DNA of 64,000 nucleotides, taken from positions 1 through 64,000 of the forward strand of contig NZ_JAKJXE010000012.1 of the NCBI RefSeq assembly GCF_021728295.1. Reading direction: 5' to 3'. The stretch is from Pseudomonas petrae (lineage in GTDB: Bacteria; Pseudomonadota; Gammaproteobacteria; Pseudomonadales; Pseudomonadaceae). Under the pieces are notes generated by a model, which saw nothing but the letters and a program-made list of their open reading frames with translations, had not been told where the DNA came from and made no database searches. Shown here piece after piece: positions 34,737 to 44,137 of the stretch; the first letter of the stretch is position 1; each line of letters starts with the position of its first letter. A program made the translations under genes and the position numbers.

Positions 34737-37472
34737 TCACTGCCAGCCAAACCTGCGCACATAGAACCCCTTCACCGCCTGAGTCAGCGCCACGTACGCA
34801 ATCAGGATCACCGGCAGGATGGCGAAGTACAGCGGCGGCAGCGCCTGCAGTTTGAAGTAGTGCGCCAGCGGGCCCATCGGCAGGAAGATGCCCACGGCCA
34901 TGATCACCCCGGTCATCACCATCAACGGCATCGCCGCGCGGCTTTGCAGGAACGGGATTTTCGGCGTGCGGATCATGTGCACAATCAGCGTCTGCGTCAG
35001 CAGGCCCACAACAAACCACCCGGACTGAAACAGCGTCTGATGCTCAGGCGTGTTGGCGCCGAATACGTACCACATGACCGCGAAGGTGGTGATGTCGAAG
35101 ATCGAGCTGATCGGCCCGAAAAACAGCATGAAGCGTCCTACATCCGCAGGCTGCCAGCGCTGAGGTTTTTTCAGCAATTGCTCATCGACGTTATCGAACG
35201 GGATGGCGATCTGGGAAATGTCGTACAGCAGGTTCTGCACCAGCAGGTGCATCGGCAGCATCGGCAGAAACGGGATGAACGCACTGGCGACCAGCACCGA
35301 GAACACGTTGCCGAAGTTGGAACTGGCCGTCATCTTGATGTACTTGAGCATGTTGGCGAAGGTCCGGCGCCCTTCCAGCACGCCCTCCTCCAGCACCATC
35401 AGGCTCTTCTCCAGCAGAATGATGTCGGCGGCTTCCTTGGCGATGTCCACCGCGGTGTCCACGGAAATACCGATGTCGGCCGTGCGCAGCGCAGGCGCGT
35501 CGTTGATGCCGTCGCCCATGAAACCCACCACGTGCCCGTTGGCCTTGAGCAGCCGAACGATGCGCTCCTTGTGGGAAGGCGTCAGTTTGGCAAACACGTT
35601 GGTGGTCTCGACGGCGAGCGCCAGTTCGGCATCGCTCATGCGCTCGATGTCACCGCCCAGCAGCAGGCCCTGACGTTCCAGACCGACTTCGCGGCAGATC
35701 TTCGCGGTGACGCGCTCGTTGTCGCCGGTCAGCACCTTCACTGCCACGCCATGCTCGGCCAGCGCTTTAAGCGCCGGCGCCGTGCTTTCCTTCGGTGGAT
35801 CGAGAAACGCGACATAGCCGATCAGGGTCAGGTCGCTTTCGTCAGCCAGACCATAAGTGTCACGGCCTGCCTCCATAGGACGCGCCGCGACGGCCACCAC
35901 GCGCAGACCTTCTTCGTTGAACGCTGCGGTGACGCTCAGAATGCGCTCAAGCAATTCAGGCGTCAGCGCTTCTTCGGCATCGCCGTGGCGCACGCGGTTG
36001 CACACGCTCAGCACTTCTTCCAGCGCGCCTTTGCAAATGAGCAGATGCGGCTCGCGCTGCTGTTGCACCACCACCGACATGCGCCGGCGATTGAAGTCGA
36101 ACGGGACCTCATCGACCTTACTGAACGCGGTGCCGACTTGCAGCTCGCGGTGAATCTCGACATGCTCCAGCACCGCAACGTCCAGCAGGTTTTTAAGGCC
36201 GGTCTGGTAGTAGCTGTTGAGGTAGGCCATCTCCAGAACGTCGTCGGACTCATCGCCCCAGACGTCGACATGGCGTGCGAGAAAAATCCTGTCCTGGGTC
36301 AGCGTGCCGGTTTTGTCGGTGCACAGCACGTCCATGGCGCCGAAGTTCTGGATGGCGTCGAGGCGCTTGACGATGACTTTCTTGCGCGACAGAAACACCG
36401 CGCCCTTGGCCAGCGTCGAAGTGACTATCATCGGCAGCATTTCCGGGGTCAGGCCGACAGCGATGGACAGCGCGAACAGCAACGCTTCCATCCAGTCGCC
36501 CTTGGTGAAGCCGTTGATGAACAGCACCAGCGGCGCCATCACGAACATGAAGCGGATCAGCAGCCAGCTGACTTTATTGACCCCGGCCTGAAACGAGGTC
36601 GGCGCGCGGTCGGTGGCGCTGACCCGCTGCGCCAGTGCGCCGAAATAGGTGTTGTTACCGGTGGCAAGAATGACGCCCGTCGCAGCGCCGGACACCACGT
36701 TGGTGCCCATGAACAGAATGTTTTCCAGGTCCAGCGGGTTGCCCGTATCGAAGCCCTGACGCCGCGCGAATTTTTCCACCGGCATGGATTCACCGGTCAT
36801 CGCGGCCTGGCTGACGAACAGGTCTTTAGCGCCGAGCACGCGGCAGTCTGCGGGAATCATGTCGCCGGCAGACAGCACGATCAGGTCGCCCGGCACCAGT
36901 TGTTTGATTGGCAGCTCAATGCGTTTTTGCCTGGCGTTATCGGCAGCATCGAGAGTGCTGTCGGCGCGGCGCATGACGGTCGCGGTGTTGCTGACCATCG
37001 CCTTGAGCGCGTCAGCCGCCTGATTGGAGCGCGCCTCCTGCCAGAAGCGCAGCAGCGTGGACAGCACGACCATGGAGAAAATCACCGTGGCGGCTTTCAT
37101 GTCTTCGGTCAGCCACGAGATGAACGCCAGCAGGGTCAGCAGCAAATTGAACGGGTTTTTGTAGCAGTGCCACAGGTGCACCCACCACGGCAGCGGCTGT
37201 TCGTGCTCGACTTCGTTGAGGCCGTGTTGCTCGCGCAGGCTTTGCGCTTCGGTTTCGGTGAGACCGTCGGCGTGGCTGCTCAGCCGTGCGAGCAATTCGG
37301 GCACATCGCTGCTGGCGCCGCGGGTCAGGGTTTGCGCAAGGGTCGGCGGCACTTCGCGGCTGACAGTGGCGTCGGTCACGCTGTCGAGCGTCGCCAGCCG
37401 ACGGAAGTGCCGGCCGAGTTTGCGAGTGCGCACGAAGTCTGCGAGGAGTTCTTTCAGGAGGGTGTATTTCAT
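34737..37472 (-). CDS. mgtA: Magnesium-transporting P-type ATPase
   Basis: This 911-residue P3B-type ATPase imports Mg2+ driven by ATP. It has an N-terminal cytoplasmic region, the actuator motif TGES in MTGESMPVEK, the phosphorylated aspartate in CTDKTGTLTQ, the hinge motif GDGINDAPALR, and about ten membrane helices. I choose the ATG giving MKYTLLKELL because an AGGGGA ribosome binding site precedes it; in-frame sequence continues 30 codons upstream to another ATG. An upstream hairpin on the same strand may control it. The two ends of the locus carry REP elements. Confidence 0.93.
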   Translation of the reverse strand: MKYTLLKELLADFVRTRKLGRHFRRLATLDSVTDATVSREVPPTLAQTLTRGASSDVPELLARLSSHADGLTETEAQSLREQHGLNEVEHEQPLPWWVHLWHCYKNPFNLLLTLLAFISWLTEDMKAATVIFSMVVLSTLLRFWQEARSNQAADALKAMVSNTATVMRRADSTLDAADNARQKRIELPIKQLVPGDLIVLSAGDMIPADCRVLGAKDLFVSQAAMTGESMPVEKFARRQGFDTGNPLDLENILFMGTNVVSGAATGVILATGNNTYFGALAQRVSATDRAPTSFQAGVNKVSWLLIRFMFVMAPLVLFINGFTKGDWMEALLFALSIAVGLTPEMLPMIVTSTLAKGAVFLSRKKVIVKRLDAIQNFGAMDVLCTDKTGTLTQDRIFLARHVDVWGDESDDVLEMAYLNSYYQTGLKNLLDVAVLEHVEIHRELQVGTAFSKVDEVPFDFNRRRMSVVVQQQREPHLLICKGALEEVLSVCNRVRHGDAEEALTPELLERILSVTAAFNEEGLRVVAVAARPMEAGRDTYGLADESDLTLIGYVAFLDPPKESTAPALKALAEHGVAVKVLTGDNERVTAKICREVGLERQGLLLGGDIERMSDAELALAVETTNVFAKLTPSHKERIVRLLKANGHVVGFMGDGINDAPALRTADIGISVDTAVDIAKEAADIILLEKSLMVLEEGVLEGRRTFANMLKYIKMTASSNFGNVFSVLVASAFIPFLPMLPMHLLVQNLLYDISQIAIPFDNVDEQLLKKPQRWQPADVGRFMLFFGPISSIFDITTFAVMWYVFGANTPEHQTLFQSGWFVVGLLTQTLIVHMIRTPKIPFLQSRAAMPLMVMTGVIMAVGIFLPMGPLAHYFKLQALPPLYFAILPVILIAYVALTQAVKGFYVRRFGWQ

Positions 37473-38183
37473 GGTTATGTCCCCTGGACTGAAGGCTGCT
37501 GGAGCTGAAAGCACAGGAACCTTGAGCGGGTACGGCAAACCTCTGGCGCCGCCCTCGTTCATGAGCAGGCACCGCAGGCTGGCCCGCGCAGCAAATGCCG
37601 CGCGCGTCCGATGCGCAGACGAACGACAGACGCGTCGGTCATCACGCAGGATTGGGCGTCAGGGAAAGGACAGGGAAGCGGGCTCTGAGCAGAGTCCGCG
37701 GGCACTGCCGCTTCTCACGTTGTCGGCGAGATAGCGGCAGTGAAAAGACTGCGCGTTATCGTGCCGAGGATGGGCCGGTCGTCATTACCGGCTGACGTCT
37801 GTCACTCGAACAAGTACCCACTGTGGGTCTCCGCATTGGTTGAAAACGGGCGAAGAATACGCCCGGGTTTTATGAGAGTAAATCGCCAGTACCGGGGGTG
37901 TCGGGTTATTGCGGGTGTCTTCAGGGGCGGTTCAGGAATCGGGCGATGACGCCCTTTGCCGGAGTGCGCTTGCCCGCGATTGCGGTGGGTCAGTAGGCAA
38001 GTGAGGTGCCTGAATTGACGCATTCGCGGGCAAGCGCGCTCCTACAGGGGTTTGCAGCGGATGGGGGATTGTGGTGGTCCAAAAATCCCGTACATGGAGC
38101 CGGCTTGCTGGCGAAGAGGCGGCAACACCGGTATTGGCCTAGCTGATAAACTCGCACGCCTTATTCCTGGCCCAAGGTCGAGC
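37473..38183. promoter_or_regulatory. Long intergenic region upstream of mgtA with a hairpin and REP elements
   Basis: No convincing gene is seen in these 711 bases. Read toward mgtA (minus strand), a stem CGGGCG-TATTCTT-CGCCCG followed by TTTT (37847-37865) could be a terminator or attenuator about 375 bases before mgtA. The REP pair at 37961-38045 and a solitary related half (GGAGCCGGCTTGCTGGCGA, 38096-38114) fill the rest. The long leader fits a magnesium-responsive control region, but no known riboswitch class was recognised. Confidence 0.4.
37961..38045. repeat. REP doublet (REPIN), same class as 34485-34574
   Basis: The left arm GGAGTGCGCTTGCCCGCGAT and right arm ATTCGCGGGCAAGCGCGCTCCTAC are inverted around a 40-base spacer; the left arm differs by one base from the first copy. 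Confidence 0.88.
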
Positions 38184-39200
38184 ATGTCTTCGTTGAATCA
38201 GGCGCTCAGCGTCGCCCTCGATAATCGTCAACCCCTGCTCGCAGAACTGCATGCCCAAGGCACCGACTGTTATCGCCTGTTCCACGGCAGCCAGGAAGGC
38301 GCGAGCGGGCTGACCGTCGACCGCTACGGCCCGCAATTGCTGGTGCAGAGCTTTCACAACAGCCTGGATCTTGATTCGCTGCTCGCGCTGCATGCCGCCG
38401 TCAATGGGCGGCTGGGCCTGGAACTGATGCTGGTCTATAACGACCGCTCCCAAGGCAACTCGCGGGTTGACAGGACAGACCCGATCTACAAAGCCGAAGA
38501 CGCTGCGCTGGCCGATCTGGTCGGCCATGAGTGGGGCTTGAATTACCGGGTGCGCGGTCGTCATGCCGGGCAGGATCCGTTGCTGTTTCTCGATTTGCGC
38601 AACGCCCGCGGCTGGGTCAAGCAACACGCGGCCGGCAAGAGCGTGCTTAATCTGTTCGCCTACACCTGCGGTGTCGGCCTGAGCGCGGCGGCGGGTGGCG
38701 CGCGCGAGGTGTGCAACCTGGATTTCGCCGAGGGCAATCTGGCGGTCGGCCGCGAGAACGGCCTGCTCAATCCGCATCTGCCGACCATGCAGTTCGTCCA
38801 GTCCGATTACTTCCCGGCCATTCGCCAACTGGCCGGACTGCCCATCGCTTCCCGTCGCGGCCACACGCTGCCGAGTTACGCGCGCCTTGAGCAACGCCAA
38901 TACGATCTGGTTCTGCTGGATCCGCCGGCCTGGGCCAAGAGCGCCTTCGGCACGGTAGATCTGCTGCGCGATTATCAGAGCCTGCTGAAACCCGCGCTGC
39001 TGACCACCGCCGAAGATGGCGTGCTGATCTGCTGCAACAATCTGGCGAAAGTCAGCCTGGACGATTGGCGCGAGCAAGTGCTGCGTTGCGCCAGCAAGAT
39101 CGGCCGGCCAGTGCGCGACTGCCAGGTGCTGACCCCGGGCGCCGACTTTCCGTCACAGGATCAACAGCCCCCGCTCAAGACATTGATCTTGCAGCTGTGA
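38184..39200 (+). CDS. Class I SAM-dependent methyltransferase, RlmI/RlmK-like
   Basis: The 338-residue protein has an N-terminal beta-rich part (about 1-130) and a Rossmann methyltransferase domain with the SAM loop VLNLFAYTCGVGLSAA, the acidic residue in CNLDFAEGN, and the catalytic-type motif DPPAWAKS. It resembles the RlmI/K 23S rRNA cytosine methyltransferases without a clear PUA domain. Substrate unproven. Start at MSSLNQAL. Confidence 0.85.
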   Translation: MSSLNQALSVALDNRQPLLAELHAQGTDCYRLFHGSQEGASGLTVDRYGPQLLVQSFHNSLDLDSLLALHAAVNGRLGLELMLVYNDRSQGNSRVDRTDPIYKAEDAALADLVGHEWGLNYRVRGRHAGQDPLLFLDLRNARGWVKQHAAGKSVLNLFAYTCGVGLSAAAGGAREVCNLDFAEGNLAVGRENGLLNPHLPTMQFVQSDYFPAIRQLAGLPIASRRGHTLPSYARLEQRQYDLVLLDPPAWAKSAFGTVDLLRDYQSLLKPALLTTAEDGVLICCNNLAKVSLDDWREQVLRCASKIGRPVRDCQVLTPGADFPSQDQQPPLKTLILQL

Positions 39201-39311
39201 GGCGTGATCGGGCCTAAGGAAATTTCCCACAAGGATTGAAGCGACTGGATTTGGAACCAGATTGGCGTGCCATACTCCAAGGACCTCCCATCGAGAGAGT
39301 CGGCGACCTAA

Positions 39312-42272
39312 ATGCCCAAAGGATTGAAACGCGCCATCGGCGCCCTGCTGGCCGTCTTCGCCATTTACAGCGCGCTGGGGTTTCTGATCCTGCCAGGCGT
39401 TGCATTGCGAATCATCAATCAACAGCTGGCGAATTACGCCACGGTGCCGGCCAGGCTCGACCGTCTCGAACTCAATCCCTACAGTCTGGAAGTCACCCTC
39501 TGGGGCCTGAACATCGGGGCGCCGGGCAAGGAGCAAATCGGTTTCGCACGGCTTTACGCCAATCTGCAAATCGACAGCCTGTGGAGCAAGGCTCTGCACC
39601 TCAAGTCCGTCGAACTCGATAAACCCAAGACCGAGCTGCTGTTCGCCAAAGACGGCACGCTTAACCTGGCCGGCCTGTTCAAACTGCCGGCCAGCGAGCC
39701 GGCCAAACCCGACCAACCCCCAAGCAAACCGTTTCCGTTGCGCATCGGCGAGATCAAGCTGGCCGACGGTTACGTGCATTTCCAGGACATGCGTCCCAGC
39801 GAGCCCATCGAGTTTCTCTACGACGCGCTGAATTTCGAGCTGAAAAACCTCAGCACGCTGCCGGAAGACAACGCCGACATGACCCTGGTCGCCGCAGGGC
39901 CTGAGGGCGGTCAGATCGACTGGGTCGGGCGCATCAGCCTTGTGCCGATCGCGTCGGAAGGCTCGCTCAAGGTCACCGATGGCAAGATGAAAGTCTGGTG
40001 GCCCTACGTTCGCGATGCACTGCCGCTGGTGCTCAAAGACGGCGTGCTGAACTTCAACACCCATTACAAACTCAGCCTGGCCAAGGAAACCGAGCTGCTG
40101 CTGGATAACACGTCCCTGAGTGTTGCGCCCTTCGCCATCGATGCCCCGGATGACAGACCGCTGGCTCGCCTGAAAAAACTGAGCGTGAGCGAGACGTCGA
40201 TCGATCTGGCCAAGCAGTTGGTAACCGTCGGCAAGATTCGCAGCGACGGCCTGGAAACCTGGGCGACGCGGGAGTCGGACGGCGAACTGGACTGGCAGAA
40301 GCTGTTCGCCAGCCAGCCCTCTAAAGCGCAGGCGAAAAAGGTTGAGGCCGAAAAACAGCAGCCCGCCACCGCCACCAGCACTGAAACCACCGCCAGCGCA
40401 AAACCAGCGGCGCCGAGCAAACCGTGGCAGGTGTTGCTGCGCGATACGCAGCTGCGCGACTACCGGATTCATCTCGCCGACAAAGTGCCGAAGGAGCCTG
40501 TCGCGATTGATGTTGGCCCGCTGAACCTGGACCTGACCGGCTTCGACAGCCTCAACAAGTCGCCCTTCAAACTCAAGCTCGACACCGGCGTGGGCAAGCA
40601 AGGCAAGCTGACCGCCGAGGGCGAGGTGAATCTGGCGCCGGTTCGCGCCAATCTCAATGTCACTACGCGGGATATCGACCTGCGGGTCGCGCAGTCTTAC
40701 GTCACCCCGTTCATTCGTCTGGAAGTGCGCAGCGGCATGCTCAACAGCGATCTGGCGGTGGACCTGAAAAGCACCGAGCCGTTGGCGCTGGGCATTACCG
40801 GCAAGGCGCAGGTTGACCAGCTGCACACCCTCGACACGCTCAAGTCGCGGGACTTCGTGAAGTGGCAGCGGCTGAATGTGGAGGGGCTGAATTTCCAGCT
40901 GGGCGATAGCCTGACCATCGCTTCGATCAATGTCGATCAGCCGTATGCGCGCTTCGTGATCGCTGACGATCGCTCGACCAATATCGACGACCTGCTGATT
41001 CCGCAGCCCGCTGATCAGGCGCCTGCCGCGCTGAAAGCCAAGGCTGCCGCCAGCAGCGAAAAGCCGATGGGCATTCGCATTGGCGAGGTCAACATCACCA
41101 ATGGGGCGGCCAACTTCGCCGACTTCAGCCTTACGCCGAACTTCGCCACGGCCGTTCAGCAGCTCAACGGCAAGATCGGCACGCTGGATAACCGCCAGGA
41201 CAAACCGGCGACGGTGAATATCAACGGCAAAGTTGATCGCTATGCGCCGGTGACCATCAAGGGCGCGCTGAACCCATTCAACCCGATGGCGAGTCTGGAC
41301 ATCGCCACCAGCTTCAAGCGCGTGGAACTCACCACGTTGACGCCCTACTCCGGCAAGTTCGCCGGTTATCGCATCCGCAAGGGGCGTTTGAATCTGGATC
41401 TGCATTACCTGATCACCAAAGGCCAGCTCAAGGCTGAGAACAAAGTGGTGGTCGAGCAACTGCAATTGGGTGAAAAGGTCGACAGCCCGGACGCGGTGAA
41501 TCTTCCGTTGAAACTGGCGATTGCCCTGCTCAAGGATACCGATGGCAAGATTTCCATCGAGTTGCCCGTAACGGGTGATCTCAACAATCCGCAGTTCAGC
41601 GTCATGCCGATTGTCTGGCAGACGCTGCGCAATCTGCTGGTAAAGGCTGCGGCGGCGCCGTTCAAATTCATCGGCGGATTGATCAGCGGCGGTGGCGGAT
41701 CGGAGGACTTGGGTACGGTGGCCTTCGCGCCGGGCGTTGACGAGTTGAGCCCTGAAGCGATGGCTTCGCTGGACAAGCTGGCGGCAGGCTTGAAAGCGCG
41801 TCCGGCGTTGCGTCTGGAGATTGAAGGCACCAGCGCTGAAGCGAGCGACGGGCCGTTGATTGCCCAGCAACGACTGGAGCGGGAATACCAGAGCACGTAC
41901 TACAAGATTCTCCAGCGTCGCGGCGACAAGGTGCCTGCGCAGCCAAGTGATTTGACGGTGCCTGCGGATGAAAAGGCGCCGATGCTTGACGGGATTTACC
42001 GCACGCGCTTGAAACAGCAACCGCCGGCCGATTGGGTGAATCTGGGCAAGGAAGAGCGTCAGAACAAGCTGCGCGAGGCGGTGCTCACATCCTGGAGTTC
42101 GAGCGCGCTGCTGTTGCGTCAGCTCGGTCAGGCTCGGGCCGGAAGCATCAAGGACTACTTGGTCGACAAGGGCCAACTGGCAGACGAGCGGGTGTATTTC
42201 ATCGACACCACCCTCGGCCAGCCGGAAAAAGACGGCCGCGTCATCAGCCCCCTGCACCTCGACAGCGAGTAA
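39312..42272 (+). CDS. DUF748 AsmA-like envelope protein
   Basis: The 986-residue protein has one N-terminal membrane helix (about residues 9-30) and a very long periplasmic part of DUF748/AsmA-like beta-taco repeats, with low-complexity linkers (about 335-375, Ala/Lys/Thr/Pro). Near the C-terminus a segment like OmpA peptidoglycan-binding domains occurs (FAPGVDELSPEAMASLDKLA ... LRLEIEGTS). AsmA-like proteins are linked to lipid transport to the outer membrane; that role is an inference here. The stop overlaps the next start (TAATG). Confidence 0.85.
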   Translation: MPKGLKRAIGALLAVFAIYSALGFLILPGVALRIINQQLANYATVPARLDRLELNPYSLEVTLWGLNIGAPGKEQIGFARLYANLQIDSLWSKALHLKSVELDKPKTELLFAKDGTLNLAGLFKLPASEPAKPDQPPSKPFPLRIGEIKLADGYVHFQDMRPSEPIEFLYDALNFELKNLSTLPEDNADMTLVAAGPEGGQIDWVGRISLVPIASEGSLKVTDGKMKVWWPYVRDALPLVLKDGVLNFNTHYKLSLAKETELLLDNTSLSVAPFAIDAPDDRPLARLKKLSVSETSIDLAKQLVTVGKIRSDGLETWATRESDGELDWQKLFASQPSKAQAKKVEAEKQQPATATSTETTASAKPAAPSKPWQVLLRDTQLRDYRIHLADKVPKEPVAIDVGPLNLDLTGFDSLNKSPFKLKLDTGVGKQGKLTAEGEVNLAPVRANLNVTTRDIDLRVAQSYVTPFIRLEVRSGMLNSDLAVDLKSTEPLALGITGKAQVDQLHTLDTLKSRDFVKWQRLNVEGLNFQLGDSLTIASINVDQPYARFVIADDRSTNIDDLLIPQPADQAPAALKAKAAASSEKPMGIRIGEVNITNGAANFADFSLTPNFATAVQQLNGKIGTLDNRQDKPATVNINGKVDRYAPVTIKGALNPFNPMASLDIATSFKRVELTTLTPYSGKFAGYRIRKGRLNLDLHYLITKGQLKAENKVVVEQLQLGEKVDSPDAVNLPLKLAIALLKDTDGKISIELPVTGDLNNPQFSVMPIVWQTLRNLLVKAAAAPFKFIGGLISGGGGSEDLGTVAFAPGVDELSPEAMASLDKLAAGLKARPALRLEIEGTSAEASDGPLIAQQRLEREYQSTYYKILQRRGDKVPAQPSDLTVPADEKAPMLDGIYRTRLKQQPPADWVNLGKEERQNKLREAVLTSWSSSALLLRQLGQARAGSIKDYLVDKGQLADERVYFIDTTLGQPEKDGRVISPLHLDSE

Positions 42273-42589
42273 TGATTTTGAAGAATGCGATAACGAGGAT
42301 GGCGTTGATTCTCGGTGTGACCGCGCTGGTTGGCGTTGCTCAGGCGGATACATTGCGCTGTGGCAGCCAACTGATCAGCGTCGGCGACCGGATGTTTGAA
42401 GTGCAGCAGAAATGCGGCCAACCGGTCAGCCAGGACATCATCGGCTATAAGGAAACCGTCAATCACTACCGCCAGGTGGACCAGGTGCAGGTCCAGGAAT
42501 GGATCTACGGCCCGAGCAACGGGATGTACCAGTATTTGAGGTTCGAAGGCGGGCGGTTGGTGAGGATTGATAGCAAACGCGGGAGGTAG
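42272..42589 (+). CDS. DUF2845 secreted protein
   Basis: The 105-residue protein has a signal peptide (about 1-25, ending GVAQA) and the DUF2845 pattern DTLRCGSQLISVGDRMFEVQQKCGQP, with two conserved cysteines that may form a disulfide, then VQEWIYGPSNGMYQYLRFEGG. It is translationally coupled to the DUF748 gene. Function unknown. Confidence 0.88.
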   Translation: MILKNAITRMALILGVTALVGVAQADTLRCGSQLISVGDRMFEVQQKCGQPVSQDIIGYKETVNHYRQVDQVQVQEWIYGPSNGMYQYLRFEGGRLVRIDSKRGR

Positions 42590-42637
42590 TGGCGCGCGCG
42601 GATGCTCTCATGTGGGACCCGGCTCGGCTACTCCTCT

Positions 42638-42730
42638 GTAGGACCGGCTTCAGCCGGGAAGAGGCCTGTTCAAACACCATCAGATTAGCGGTGTGACACC
42701 CGACGCCTTCCCGGCTGAAGCCGGTCCTAC
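42638..42730. repeat. REP doublet (REPIN) of a second class
   Basis: The inverted arms GTAGGACCGGCTTCAGCCGGGAA and TTCCCGGCTGAAGCCGGTCCTAC enclose about 47 bases. The core CCGGCTTCAGCCGG differs from the REP class at 34.5 and 38 kb. Confidence 0.9.
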
Positions 42731-42763
42731 AACGAGTGAGGCCAGTCCCACAGCCATCAACCA

Positions 42764-44137
42764 TCAACGCTCGTGCAATGCCTCGGCGCGGGCTTTCAGC
42801 ACGGGTTTGAGCATGTAGCTCAGGATGGTTTTCTTGCCAGTGATGATGTCTACCGAGGCGACCATGCCGGGGATGATCAGCAGCGGGTGCTCATCGGTGC
42901 CGAGGTGGCTGCGGTCGGTGCGCAGTTTGATCACGTAGAAGGTGTTCTTCTTCTCTTCGTCCTGAATGGTGTCAGCACCAATCTGTTCCAGCTTGCCCTT
43001 AAGCCCGCCATAGATCGTGTAGTCGTAGGCCGTGAATTTGATCATCGCTTCCTGCCCCGGGTGCAGGAAGGCGATGTCTTGCGGGCGAATGCGCGCTTCT
43101 ACCAACAGCGTGTCATCCAGCGGCACAACTTCGGCAATGTCGCTGCCTGGCTGAATAACGCCGCCCACGGTGTTAACCAGCATCTGCTTGACCACACCGC
43201 GCACCGGCGACGTCACCATCGTACGGTTGACGCGATCTTCAAGACCCTTGGCCGTCGACTGCGCTTTCGAAAGGTTGGTACGTGCTTCGTTCAGCTGCGT
43301 CAACGCGTCGCTGCGGAATTTGCCACGGGTCTCATCGATCTTGCGCTGCACTTCAGCAATCGCCGCTTGTGCGCGAGGGATCGCCAGCGTGGTGCCGTCC
43401 AGTTGACCACGGGTTTCCACCTCGGAGCGTTTCAGCCGCAGGATGTCCACCGGCGACACAGCGCCTTGGGAAACCAACGGCTCGGACATGCCGATTTCCT
43501 GGCGCAACAGGCCCAGGCTGCTGCGGTACTGCTCCTGCTTGGAAGCGAATTCACGCAATTCCTGCTGGCGTTGAATCAACTGCTGCTGCAAACCACCGAT
43601 CTCGTCGACCAGTTGCTGACGACGGCTCTTGTACAACGACTCCTCGTTGGACGCCTGGCTCGGCACCAACTTGCGCGCTTCGGCGCTGATATTCAGCGGA
43701 CGATCATCAACCTCGGCGCTCAGACGCTCAACACGCAGCTGCATGGCCAGACGATCAGCCTCGGTCTCACCAACGTTGGACGCAAAGCGGGTGTCATCGA
43801 GACGAATCAGCGGGGCGCCGGCATCGACGATCTGGCCGTCGTGGGCGTAGATCTGCGCGACGATGCCGCCTTCCAGGTTCTGGATTTTCTGGATCTTGGT
43901 CGACGGAATGGCCTTGCCCTCGCCCTTCGTCACTTCATCGATCACGGCGTAATTGGCCCAGACCAGCAAGAAGACGAAAAACAGGATCACTGCCCAGATG
44001 GTCAGCCGCACGATGCGCGGAGCATCATCGACCAGTGCCTTTTTGACTTCGGGCAGTGCCTGGCCTTCCAGCGATGGCGAGCCTTTGAAGTAGCCGAAGA
44101 TGCCGCCGCCGGAGTTTGGACCTGATTTAAGCAACAC
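42764..44137 (-). CDS. lapC: LapC, membrane-fusion protein of the adhesin type I secretion system
   Basis: The 457-residue HlyD-family adaptor has a short cytoplasmic N-terminus, one membrane helix (about 47-68, LTIWAVILFFVFLLVWANYAV), a lipoyl-like hairpin and long coiled coils (about 130-300), and a beta-barrel end (RIRPQDIAFLHPGQEAMIKFTAYDYTIYGG). It links LapB to the outer-membrane pore LapE. It starts with GTG and overlaps the lapB end by 11 bases, so it is the last gene of lapE-lapB-lapC. Confidence 0.94.
   Translation of the reverse strand: MLLKSGPNSGGGIFGYFKGSPSLEGQALPEVKKALVDDAPRIVRLTIWAVILFFVFLLVWANYAVIDEVTKGEGKAIPSTKIQKIQNLEGGIVAQIYAHDGQIVDAGAPLIRLDDTRFASNVGETEADRLAMQLRVERLSAEVDDRPLNISAEARKLVPSQASNEESLYKSRRQQLVDEIGGLQQQLIQRQQELREFASKQEQYRSSLGLLRQEIGMSEPLVSQGAVSPVDILRLKRSEVETRGQLDGTTLAIPRAQAAIAEVQRKIDETRGKFRSDALTQLNEARTNLSKAQSTAKGLEDRVNRTMVTSPVRGVVKQMLVNTVGGVIQPGSDIAEVVPLDDTLLVEARIRPQDIAFLHPGQEAMIKFTAYDYTIYGGLKGKLEQIGADTIQDEEKKNTFYVIKLRTDRSHLGTDEHPLLIIPGMVASVDIITGKKTILSYMLKPVLKARAEALHER

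Noticed and set aside
39153..42353. A 1066-codon antisense frame across the DUF748 gene
   Set aside because: The plus-strand product has a membrane anchor, linkers and domain repeats, whereas the antisense product has none and shows the usual Arg/Gln/Val shadow composition.
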